From Gautieria morchelliformis (Eukaryota; Basidiomycota; Agaricomycetes; Gomphales; Gomphaceae): a stretch of DNA of 64,000 nt. Location of the stretch: the NCBI GenBank assembly GCA_015179125.1, contig WHVA01000408.1, forward strand, positions 41,364 through 105,363. Reading direction: 5' to 3'. Position numbers and translations under genes: made by a program. Below the pieces are notes generated by a model. It had not been told where the DNA came from, made no database searches, and saw only the letters and a program-made list of their open reading frames with translations. Every line of letters begins with the position of its first letter. The first letter of the stretch is position 1. Shown piece after piece: positions 22,140-32,900 of the stretch.

Positions 22140-22435
22140 TGTGGAGGTTATGCGCAGTAGTCTAGATATAGAAGCTCAGTGAACGAGGTAGTTCACTGAG
22201 TATGTATTAGTACTCTACCTAGATATAGAAGCTATCAACAGAGTGAGTGGCTTTATATCTAGACGTCGATAGAAAAGGATACGCACCTCAGCGAACGAGG
22301 TAGTTCCCGCTAACTATGGTTCTGCACTATATACGGCCTCGGGCATATGCCCGAGGCTACTGACATGAGACAACACCCTGACCGATCTCCCCTCCACCCT
22401 GACTGCGTTCTAGCTTATCCCCGATAACCCCAACA
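22140..22435 (-). repeat. Copia 3' LTR (296 bp)
   Basis: Starts TGTGGAGG and ends CCCCAACA on +. It contains the palindrome CCTCGGGCATATGCCCGAGG and an inverted repeat around GAGGTA. It lacks the 9 bp (ACTGAGGTG) present in the other LTR. Confidence 0.93.
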
Positions 22436-22442
22436 CTCCCCC

Positions 22443-25400
22443 TTAAGCGGAACGCATCCCTACCAGCGAGTTCAGGTACTCCACCTTGTGCCGGGCTAGG
22501 GGTTTGGTGAACATGTCCGCTGCCATGTCAGCGGTAGGGACGTAGTCGACCTGTATGAGCTTCCTGCGAACGGCATCCCGTATGAAGTGGTAGCGAATAT
22601 CGATATGTTTGGTACGAGGGTGGTAGGCGTCATTCTTCGTGATAGAAATAGCAGAGATATTGTCTAAGTGAATGGTGACGGGCTCCTTGAGTGGTCGCGC
22701 GATTTCCGCGATAAAGGTCCTAATCCAGAGAGCCTCCTTCGCAGCGTGCGTCGCCGCGATGTACTCAGCCTCCGTCGTCGAAAGTGCGACGATAGGCTGC
22801 TTCTTCGAGCTCCAGGAGACCGCTCCTCCGTCAATTGTGAATACGTAACCAGAAATAGAGTGTCTGTGTTCCTGTGAGGCCCAATCTGCGTCTGAAAACG
22901 CCTCTAGGCCCTGTCCCGTCCCTCCAATGATGAGGCACGTGTCTTTCGTTCCCTTTAGGTAACGAAAGACCCTTTTTACCGCCTCCCAATGTGCCCTCCC
23001 TGGATTCTGCATGAACTGTGCGAGGAAGGAGACGGCGAAGGATATGTCGGGGCGCGTGCCCAGTGCCGCGTACATTAGGGAACCGATGGCCTCCCTGTAG
23101 GGGACGTTGCGCATATCGTCGTGTTGCCGGGGTGTGGACGGGGATTGCGATAGGGACAGCTTATGATGGGGGTCGAGTGGCGTGGTCAAGGGGTTGGCAT
23201 CCTGTAGGCTGAATCGCTCGAGAATCCTCTCGATGTAAGCGCGCTGTGAGAGGGAGAGAGTTCGCAGCTCACGGTCCCATATGACTTCGATCCCCAATAA
23301 CCAATGTAGATCCCCCATGTCCTTAATCTTGAGGACGGTGCGCAGCTCGTCCTTGAATCTGCGGATCGTGGCCCTCGAGTTGCCTGCCATGGTGAGGTCG
23401 TCGACATCAACGGCGACAATGAGCGCATCCTGGTCAGCGTATCGGTGGAACACAGCGTGTTCCGCCTCGCATCGCGTGAAACCGAACCTGTACATAATTC
23501 CACACAACATGTCGTACCATTCCCTCCCCGACTGCTTTAATCCGTAGATCGCACGGTTAAGACGGCAGACGTGGTTTTCCCTGCCAGCGACCTCATAGCC
23601 CTTGGGCTGACGCATGTAAACCGTTTCCGTGATCAGCGCATTGAGGTACGCGCCGTCGATATCGGTTTGCTCCAGCTCCCAGTCGTTCCTGACTGCTATG
23701 GCGGCTATAATACGGATGGCGGAGAGTTTGGCGGTGGGGGAAAATGTCTCGTTGTAGTCAATCCCTTCGGTCTGTGAGAACCCTTGCGTGACGAGTCTGG
23801 TCTTGTGTGCTACGACCTGACCGCTCGCGTCGCGCTTGTAGTGGAAGACAAGCTTGCTCCCTACGATGCTCGCGCCATCCGGTGGTTCCACCAGGTCCCA
23901 AGTACCTAGATCCGTGTGCTGGCGCAGCTCGCGCTTGATCGAGGCATCCCATAGTGGCCAGTCGTCGTGGGAACGCGCGTCAGTCACGCTGACCGGGTCA
24001 TCCCCTGCGTCGCGTGCCGCTGCTGCCATCGAGTACTCAAAGGGGCGGCACGTCTCCCCCTCGGGCTCGTCGGCGATGCCACTGCCCAGCTCTGCCAGAG
24101 CAGCCAAGGCCATGCCGTCTGTGGGTAAGGGCAATCCACACGGGTAGGCAGGCGCGTTTGCGTGGCCCGTACTGCTGCCTGCGCCGTCCGCAATCCCTCG
24201 CACGTACGCCGATGGCTTTCACGTGCGCTGGCCCCTGCCCTGCGGCGGGTCTGGCAGTGCGTCCGTCCTCTCGAACCCTTCGAGTGGGTCGATCCACGCG
24301 GTCTGTTCTGGGGGTCCTGGTGGTAGCGGCGGTGGTCTTTGGGCCTGATGGATGCTGCTGCTGGCGCCCTGGCTGCCCTGAGGGTCAGACTCCCCCTCAC
24401 CCAGTGCGTCAGCAGGAGTCACAAGGATAGGGGCATCGAACGTGACGTTATGTTCGACCGTGATGCGGCGCTTTCCGGGCCAGTAAACCCTGTGCCCTTT
24501 ACTCTCATCGCTGTACCCCATCCACCTGCCCTCATCCGACTTTGCATCCAGCTTGCTGGAATGTTCCCTCAGCACAAATACTGTTGTGCCCCACTCAGGT
24601 AGGTCTGTGAGATCGGGTTTTGTGCCGTGTACCAGCTCGTACAGCGTTTTGCCGTCGAGCGCGTGCGTCGAGGTACGATTTTTTAACCAGACCGCGTGCT
24701 GCACTGACTTGGTCCACAGGAACTTGGGTAAGTCCACTGTCAGGATCATAGCTCGCGCATGTTCTAACAGCGTTCTATTCAGATGCTCCGACACCCCGTT
24801 CTCTTCTGGCGTATCATGTACGGTGAGACTCCATACCGCTCCCTTCGACTTAAGGTGCGTAGTGAATTCCTGCGAAAGATATTCACCGCCGCGATCCGTT
24901 TGCAGGCGTTTTACCTTCGCGCCGTGCTGGGTCTCGACCCACACCTCGTATTGTTTGTAGCAGCCGAACGCCTCGGCTTTCCGTGCCATGGGGACGAGGT
25001 AGGTCCATCTATTGTGGTCATCAGTGAAACTGACAAAATATTCCTTGCCATCCTAGCTCTGGGGATTCGCCGGTCCCCAGACGTCCGAGTGGACTTTTTC
25101 ACTGAATGTGGAGGCTCGCGGTCCATCCCGCGCCTGCGGGACCGGCTTGCGCGTAGGCTTAGCTTGCGCGCATGCCTTACAAAAACTCGGCTGACTTGAC
25201 GCATCCAAGTCTAGCCCTGTTATGGTACCATCCCAGACGAGTTTCCGGGCGATCAGTGGGGATATATGGCCCATGCGCCGGTGCAGCTCGTTGATGGTGA
25301 GCGTTTTCCTTATCGTATTTGCCGGCGCAGCCACTGACTTATGCTCTACCTTGTAGAGTCCGTTCGAGAGTGGGATCTACCCCATCAGCGCCCCTCTCGA

Positions 25401-26651
25401 GTCTCGGATCAGGCACTGTCGGTCCTTCAGGAGGACCGAGTAACCGGCAGTGTCGCAGCGTGGGAGGGATATCAACGTGAATGCCAGATCTGGGCAATAC
25501 AACACGTCCCGCAAGGTAACGTGCGTCGTAGTCTTCCCGTTTGGGATGCCTATCCTCATGTTCCCTATCCCGATAGCCTGGAATATCGTCTTGTCCGCAG
25601 CGTTGATCGCGCGTGGCGCGATCTCTTTGAAGGTAACGAACCGGTGCCGGTCTGGTGACATGTGCCCTGACGCTCCTGAGTTGTAGACGTTGACCTTGCG
25701 GCCCGTTATCGGACTCGTTCCTAGTGCGAGTGCGGTCCCAGCGAACGTCGTCGTGAAGGCGAATTCCTCGCCTCCCGTCGCTGTGTTCGCCGAGTCGGTG
25801 CCTTTCTTGTCAGTGTCACCCTCTTTTTTATCCTTCTTCTTGGCCTTAGAACGGCAGTCTGCCTTCTTATGCCCCTTTTTACCGCAGTTCCAACATTCTA
25901 AGTCAGTCCTAGCGCTGCTGGAGGTTCCGCTGCGTGGCTGTGGTTTTCCACGGCCCTTCGCTGCTACCAGTGCGTTCTTGCTGGCCTTGAGCTGACGTTC
26001 TTCGATGGTAAGTCATTCAAACTCGTCAATCAGCGTTTCCACCACCTGATCGGGTTCCAATTTTGCCTTCGCGTGCGTTGCAGACATCGTGATGGCGTTT
26101 ATCAGTGGGCAATAGGACTTCGGGAGCGAACCGAGGATGATGGTCACTAGATCGTCGTCGGTGAGTGCCACGTTCATGCTCGCCAGTTGTTCATGCATTT
26201 TCATGAGCAACTCTAGGTGAGTGCGGACATTCGAGTCGTCCTCACATTTCATTTCGTACATGCGTCGGCGCATGTCGACCTTGACAGTGAGGGCCTTCAC
26301 CTCGTGCTTCGCGCACACGGCGTCCCAGACCTCCTTCGTGGTGTCCAGGTTCCGTACCTCTATGAGGACGCTATCGGGCACCGTGGTGAAGATCTGCGCC
26401 TTGATAGTCACCTCGCACTGGTGATAGTCGTCCCAGCGTTTTTCCAGCTCTTCTAATTCCTCCTCCTCCTTCTCCGTCAAGGTGTGGCCAGTTGGGTACG
26501 TGGGGAGCGTCGGGGGGATCCTAGCGGTCCCCTCTAGGTGCCGTCTGGCACCTCGAGTCGTCGCTAGCGTCTGACTTTTCCACGTTACCCAATTCGTGCC
26601 GTCCCGAGCCAGCTTTGGGATGGTGAACGACTTCGAGGTGGAGGATGGCAT
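22443..26651 (-). pseudogene. Copia gag-pol polyprotein with four in-frame stops
   Basis: One continuous frame of about 1400 codons is interrupted only by stops at 26013 (TGA), 25377 (TAG), 25053 (TAG) and 24219 (TGA). Order: Gag (KLARDGTNWVTWKSQTL), zinc knuckle CWNCGKKGHKKADC, protease site NSGASGHM, integrase zinc (HRRMGH, CKAC), integrase D-D-E (SDVWGP, TDRGGEY, EENGVSEHLNR), reverse transcriptase (DIDGAYLNA, AVDVDDLTMAG) and RNase H (FSDADWAS, ALSTTEAEYIA, ARTKHIDI-type PRTKHIDIRYHF). The protease has Asn where the catalytic Asp is expected. The RT box reads DVDD instead of YVDD, a variant I believe occurs in fungal copia elements. I prefer the ATG at 26651 because the earlier one lies inside the primer-binding site. 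Not functional as read. Confidence 0.9.
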
Positions 26652-26663
26652 GGTGGGCTCTGC

Positions 26664-26676
26664 GGGGCCCATAACA
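26664..26676 (-). other. Copia-type primer binding site (half-tRNA iMet)
   Basis: Directly inside the 5' LTR the + strand reads GGGGCCCATAACA, matching the anticodon arm of eukaryotic initiator tRNA-Met (GGGCCCAUAACC). Drosophila copia is primed by such an internal tRNA fragment. This is an inference from remembered tRNA sequence. Confidence 0.6.
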
Positions 26677-26981
26677 TGTGGAGGTTATGCGCAGTAGTCT
26701 AGATATAGAAGCTCAGTGAACGAGGTAGTTCACTGAGTATGTATTAGTACTCTACCTAGATATAGAAGCTATCAACAGAGTGAGTGGCTTTATATCTAGA
26801 CGTCGATAGAAAAGGATACGCACCTCAGTGAACGAGGTAGTTCACTGAGGTGCCGCTAACTATGTTTCTGCACTATATACGGCCTCGGGCATATGCCCGA
26901 GGCTACTGACATGAGACAACACCCTGACCGATCTTCCCTCCACCCTGACTGCGTTCTAGCTTATCCCCGATAACCCCAACA
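26677..26981 (-). repeat. Copia 5' LTR (305 bp)
   Basis: Starts TGTGGAGG and ends CCCCAACA on +. Same palindromes as the 3' LTR, with the 9-bp segment retained. Confidence 0.93.
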
Positions 26982-27159
26982 TACACAGTACTGTATAGGA
27001 AGGTCGATAGCGTCCAGACAGTCCGGCCATCAACCAGGAGGCGCATGGTCGTAAGCGCCTGGTGCTTAAGAGATTCAAACCAGCTCAGCTGACCCTTAGG
27101 CTTTCTGTGACTCTTATCCACCGTGACAAGCCCAGCTTCCAGCTTAGCGTTTACCCATT

Positions 27160-27858
27160 ACACTTTGAGTAGTCACACGGAACAGCGCGGAATACTAAAG
27201 ACGCGCAAGACCAAGGTACGCAGGCCTAGCTCACTGGGTTGGTGACCTCACTCCCTTTCTTCATGTACCCATGGGTTTCGATCGATTAACGATTAACTTT
27301 GGTAAGGGCATAGAAGGATTCGTTTCCCCTTACGCGGTTGCTATGATATATATCCATGTGCACCAGCTATACAATTCATTTATCACGCCTGTGATCCATG
27401 TATATCTTTCCGATCACGATGCGTCAATGTTGCCGGGTATCGATTCAGCACGCATCATAGAGATCATCGCTGCGCCACCCAGACTCACTCTGCCAGTGCA
27501 CTTCAATGCACCCTGTGATGGATATTAATTGAGAGGAAGGGTTTTTGTAGACTCAGCCCGGGAGTCGCGCACACTCACGAACGTACCTGCAGGAGCCGCA
27601 GCACCTCCACATCAAGCTGATACTCCGCGATTCGTTGTCTGTGTCGCTGATTCGTGGACTGGGAAAACGCCCGACACACCTCCAGCTGTGCGTTATGCTG
27701 CATCTGTGCATGGATCCTGATATACCATTGACCCCCTGTCATCCCCATCCTGCCCCGTGAGCGACGCCGGGTCGTCCGAGTCAGAGTTGGTGGTTGGGGA
27801 CATGCAGACCTGTCCGCGCTGTTGCTGTCTTTGCCAGGCCCGGATCGTAGGATGGGTC
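27160..27858 (-). pseudogene. Inverted partial copy of the 36-kb unknown gene and its 3' flank
   Basis: The - strand of this block matches + 36480-37180: NSDSDDPASLTGQ, RIHAQMQHNAQLE, NQRHRQRIAEYQL, VEVLRLLQ, an intron starting GTACGTTCGTG and the downstream noncoding segment with GATCGATTAACGATTAAC. The first intron has lost 35 bp and the last coding exon is out of frame, so this copy is broken. Similarity stops abruptly at about 27858. Confidence 0.75.
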
Positions 27859-28091
27859 CAGTGAATCACATCTCACAAGGAAGCAACTACAGAAGAGCAT
27901 GCTTCGCGGCGTGTCCTGTAACGGTAAGCTAACTGCATCTATGCACATGTGTCACCTGGTACATGAAAATTGAATGAGAAATGAAAGGTGATAGTGCAGT
28001 CAACATTTCCACTGTCACTGCTAAAGTTTATATGTTTTCCAGCGCCATCATTGTAGTATTGTATAGCTCCATGCAATTCAACCTGTCAGCA
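27859..28091. other. No feature seen
   Basis: Region between the inverted repeat copy and the WD40 gene end. No ORF, RNA or repeat recognised. It likely contains the 3' untranslated region of the WD40 gene. Confidence 0.4.
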
Positions 28092-29868
28092 TTAACATGG
28101 GTTTCCTGTGTGAATGAGTGACAGGTGTGCACATAATTTCACGAGGAGCCCTTCCTGGTCACTAGTAGCCAGCATGCCCCCAGTTGGGCTCATGTCGACA
28201 GAAAGAACTACAGGTGCATACACACACACATAAACAATGAGGGATGCATGCACATATATAAATGTGCTGGGACATACCATCATCCATGTGCCCATGCAGT
28301 ATGAGCTGTCCTTCCCCTGTGCACAGGTTCCAGAGCCGCAGGCTCCTGTCATCTGGACCCGAACTCGATACGACCCACTGGTTGTCAGGTGACACGGCAA
28401 TGGAGTTCACCTTGTCCTACATCCACATGAGTATCACCGTTTGTGAAGACTGAAGATTTACAAGCCCTGATGGCAAGCAAAGGAAGTAAAAAGAAACACA
28501 GCCGGCCACTCACTGTATGGCCTATGAACTGGACTGTACACACACACACCCCTTCATTCTCCATGCTTTTGTCTGCCCCTGAGCCTGCATGCTCTACATC
28601 GACTCCATATGACTGCCTCAACACCCCTCTCTTCATATTCCCTAGCAATGGCTCCAAATCCCAATACTTCAGGCTCCCATCTGAGCCCCCACTGACCATG
28701 CCTTTTCCATTGGGTGTGAACACCATGCTGGACACACACTCAATGTGCCCCATGAGGCGCTCAACAAGTTTCCCCGTTTGGGAATCCCAAAGGCATATGA
28801 TAGTGTCAGTGTAGCTCACAGCAACCAGGTGCCCATCGGGAGAGATGGAGACAGAGGATACAGTGGGATCAATCTGCATATATGCATGGCCAGTCAACAA
28901 GAACATACCATGTGGTCAACAGTGCCCATAAACACAACATGTATCAGCATGGCACATATCACAATAAGTGACAAGAAACGCACGTGCACAGGTACTGTGA
29001 TTGACAGCGCCTTGTGCTGACCGGTCTCCATGTCCCAGATGCGCATGGTGTTGTCTTGAGAGCCAGAAATGATGTGGGGGCCATCACATGAGAAATCGAG
29101 GGAGGTAACTCCACCATTATGACCTTCGAAGATGGAGAGGATGCACTTGTTGGCAATGTCCCATATCTGACAGTGACGTGCAGTGACCAGATGCACAGGT
29201 TGTGATAAATGTGCAGGTGAAAGGAAACACATAGTCCATAGATGAGCACATTATGTGAATTAGAGGGAATCAAGGAGTAGGCCAAGAGGTAAGTGAGGGC
29301 TGTCAGTGCACAACATGAGGAAACACACACCCTAATCTTGTCATCAGAAGCACCTGTTGCAAGGTAGCGCCCATTGGGGCTAAAGCACACACTAATGATG
29401 TCAAGGAGATTGAGAACAGTGTCATGGATGAGCACACTTTGTTCCAGCATGGACAGTGTGAGGGGGGGGTCAAGGAAAGGGTGAGTTTCAAGGGAGACAA
29501 AGTGCAAGATGAAGTGATCACTCACCATGTCCTTTCCCCAGTGACTGTGTCATATATTTGCACAGAACGAAAGCACCCTGTTGCCAGGTAGTGCCCATCG
29601 GCTGAGAAGTGGATGGAGAATACAGGGATGGAAGGTGCAGGGTCAGTAACTACTAGACAGACAGAAGGCAGGTGAAAATCAAATTGAAGCCTGATCCATG
29701 CAGCCATAAAACTCACTAACCAAATTACCAACTGCCATAAATCAATTCAGCCACATCAGCCATGGCTACTCACCAACTGTCATGATCATGCTCCAATGTA
29801 TGCATCAAATCCACGTCTACTCGATGCTGTAGGACATGTTTGCTAAAAGTGGCTACCCATCCTGATCC
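28092..29868 (-). CDS. TUP1-like seven-blade WD40 region
   Basis: Exons read in order: VDVDLMHTLEHD, then seven WD repeats: [152 protein letters not shown]. This order and wording match the C-terminal propeller of the transcriptional corepressor Tup1. Introns of 50-160 bp split it; the [12 protein letters not shown] junction near 29333-29173 is clean. The last repeat is divergent. The Tup1 N-terminal tetramerisation helix is absent: upstream is the ankyrin exon, which can splice in frame into this region (intron 29937-29869). The junction near 29768 is unresolved. Either the C-terminal part of the NACHT-ankyrin gene or a truncated Tup1 paralogue. Confidence 0.78.
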
Positions 29869-29937
29869 CTGTTATCAAAGATGGGAATGAGCACATGGGG
29901 GGATGGATAGATGTCAAGTGCATGGCCAGCAACGCAC

Positions 29938-32900
29938 CAACTTCAACTCTGGCAATGCCATATGTGAGTTTATGTTAGGGACCGCCACAGTGATCTCCAG
30001 CAGCAATGAGATAATTGCATCATGGCCATTCACAACTGCCGCCTGCAGCGCACCACTATACACCCCTCCTTGAGCGTTGATGTTGGCGCCCCTCTCTACG
30101 AGCAGCTGAACAATTGTATCATGACCCTCTGTTGCTGCTGCATTCAGTGCATTCCCATAGTATCCTCCCTGAGCATTCACATTTGCACCCTTCTCTAGAA
30201 GTAACCGGACAGTTGTATCCTGACCCTCTGCTGCTGCCGCATTGAGTGCATTCCCATAGTATCCCCCCTCAGAATTCACATCTGTGCCCTTCTCTAGAAG
30301 TAACTGAACAATTGTATCATGACCATGTGATGCTGCCACCTGCAGGGCACTCCAGTAGTGTCCTCCCTGTGCATTCACATTTGCGCCATTCTCTATGAGC
30401 AGCTGGACAGACATATCATGACCCCCTGATGCTGCAGCCTCCAGCGCACTCATATGGCCTCCTCCATGACCATTCACATCTGCACCCTTCTCTAGGAGCA
30501 ACTGGACAATCATATCATGACCCCGTGATGCTGCCGCCTGCAGGGCACCCCCGTAGCATCTTCCTTGTGCATTCACATCTGCACCCTTCTCGAGAAACAA
30601 CTGGACAATCGAATAATGCCCTTCCAAGGCCGCCGCATTCAGCGCACTCCCATAGTGTCCTCCCTGTGCATTCACATCCGCATCCTTCTCTATGAGTAAC
30701 TGGGCAATTGTATCATGACCCCTTGATGCTGCAGCCTCCAGCGCACTCATACAGCATGTTCCACGAGCATTTATGATCGCACCCTTCTCTATGAGCAATT
30801 GGACAATTGTATCATGACCCTCTATCGCTGCCACCTCCAGCGCACTCTCATAATCTCTTCCACGAGCATTCACATCTGCGCCCTTCTCTAGGAGCAATCG
30901 GACAGTTGTATCCTGACCCTCTTTTGCTGCCACCTGCAGCGCACTCTTATAATATCTTCCACAAGCATTCACATCTGCACCCTTCTCTAGGAGCAACTGG
31001 ACAGTTGTATCCTGACCCCCTTTTGCTGCCTCATTCAGCGCATTCCCAGGCCATCCTCCCTGAGCATTCACATCTGCGCCCTTCTCTAGGAGCAGCCAGA
31101 TGATTGCATTATGACCGTGTGCTGCTGCCACCTGCAGCGCACTCTGAGAGTATCCTCGTGCAGTCACATCTGCACCCTTCTCTAGGAGCAACCTGACAAT
31201 TGTATAATGACCCTGAGATGCCGCCACCTGCAGTGGTGTGCTACAGTATTGTCCAGGTGCATTCACATCTGATCCCTTCTGCAACAGATGTTGGCATACT
31301 CGTTCCAACCCAGCCTCAGCTGCAATACAAAGAGAACTCTTCCCAGGATGTGCCAATGTATCACCCTTATGGCAAAGCCACATCCAATTAATGTAAACAG
31401 CACTTGTTGGCTCCAAAAGCATCATGATCAGTCTATGCAGATCATCCCAGTCACCAGCCGGATCCCAACTAGCATGGACCATCCAGTTATATGCGGCATA
31501 GTAAGATAGTGGATAGGACTTGGCTGTATTCCAGTTTACACCATTATCCTGGTCAAATTGCAGCAGGTATGCTAGACATGTCTTCACAATGAATACATGT
31601 GCAATCTGTTCATTAAAATAATAATATGAAAGCATGGTCATGCTTGTCCGAAGGTGTTCTGAGATCAGATATTCTTGCACGGAAAAGTGTGCCAGTCTGA
31701 TCTCTCCTGCTTCAGTGGAGAGAACCCTGTTGGCATGGTGGTCAATGCTGCCCTTATTCCTGCTGTCCTCTTGGAATGTAATGGTAACAAGACTGGAACA
31801 TATGGTGAGGATGTCTTGTGGATCCTGAAGGCGCCGGCTCATGTCAAATAGAGGCTCATCTGTCGCATCAGGGTCTGTAGCGATCACATCCACAGCTTGA
31901 TTGATAGATAATGTGTTGAAAGAGAAAGCCAACCATTGCAGCAGGCTTAGAGCAGGCTGCTTGTCATCCTCGTCAATAGCGGTGAGAATTCGATCATATG
32001 TCTCATTAAGTGTCTTTGGGAGACGCCTGAGTGCTTCCTTGAGTGCCCCAGGAGTTTTGCATTTCCATAGTGCATCCAGTTGACAGACAACCCATCGAAA
32101 CCTTCATGTTCAATCAATCAAAAAAGTCACATGCAGGTCAGTGAACACTCACATCCCACAGGCACCATACATCAGAGTAGTCTTCACCATCTCCTTCTCC
32201 TCTGCTGAGCACATACTGAACTTGACATCATCTTCAAGCGTTCTGGTCACATGTACTTGGATGTCATTGTCCACGAGACTCTTGTCCATGGGCATCTCGT
32301 GCGAAATCAAACCACCCAACATTTCCTCAATATCTCGCTCTTTCCGACTGGTAACTAGCAAGTGTAGCAGCTCAAACTCCCAACCGTGGATATCTCTGAT
32401 CACCATAAGAAACCTTGTTCGCTCCGGGCATTCATCAAGCGCATCAAACACAATATACACGGCCTGGAAGCCCGTGATAATTGTTTTTAAGGTTGACATC
32501 AGATCCTCTTGACCCGGGTCTTGGTGCGCACTGCCGTGCTCGTCCTTGGAGAACAGGGACTCCAGAGCATATGGGATGCTCACGCATTGTACAGACAATT
32601 GCTCAATCAGAGATCGAAGCACGGCATTTGGAAGGGTGTCCTTGTTGTTAAAGTCAAAGTAGAAAAATGCTATTGCCAGGGAGGGGTCAGAACGGCAGTG
32701 AAGTGAAAGGTCTTCTACAATGGTCGAGCTTGAGGCGTTCATCTGTTAGATAGGACGGATATCAAATGTGATGTACATACCAAAGGATCGTTTTTCCTGC
32801 ACCAGCTGTGGCCATCTATCAGCAGAAAGCAGGACAATGCTACATGGCTGACTCACGTATACCGCGGAGCCAAAGGAACGAATGGGGGGCCTCTCGCCAT

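Larger units (their letters stand above)
22140..26981 (-). mobile_element. Full-length Ty1/copia retrotransposon
   Basis: Two direct repeats (22140-22435 and 26677-26981) with TG...CA ends flank one gag-pol reading frame on -. A purine-rich tract (AAGGGGGAG, about 22436-22446) adjoins the 3' LTR and a tRNA-like binding site adjoins the 5' LTR. The flanking 5-mers TATAC (22135-22139) and TACAC (26982-26986) differ at one base, consistent with a decayed 5-bp target duplication. The LTRs differ by a 9-bp indel and about three substitutions. Confidence 0.93.
22044..27160 (-). pseudogene. Unknown host ORF split by the copia insertion
   Basis: To the right of the element, - strand 27160-26982 reads KLEAGLVTVDKSHRKPKG, SWFESLKHQALTTMRLLV and TVWTLSTFLYSTV. 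To the left, 22139-22044 reads TGDLLMSNTASVLGCYINCF and ends with KAPKKE and a stop at 22044. Frames meet across the element once one copy of the target duplication is discounted. About 90 codons are visible. The 5' end abuts a dispersed repeat near 27160. I do not recognise the family. Confidence 0.55.

Noticed and set aside
23186-24400. ORFs on both strands within the copia pol gene
   Set aside because: Out-of-frame shadows of the RT/RNase H frame.
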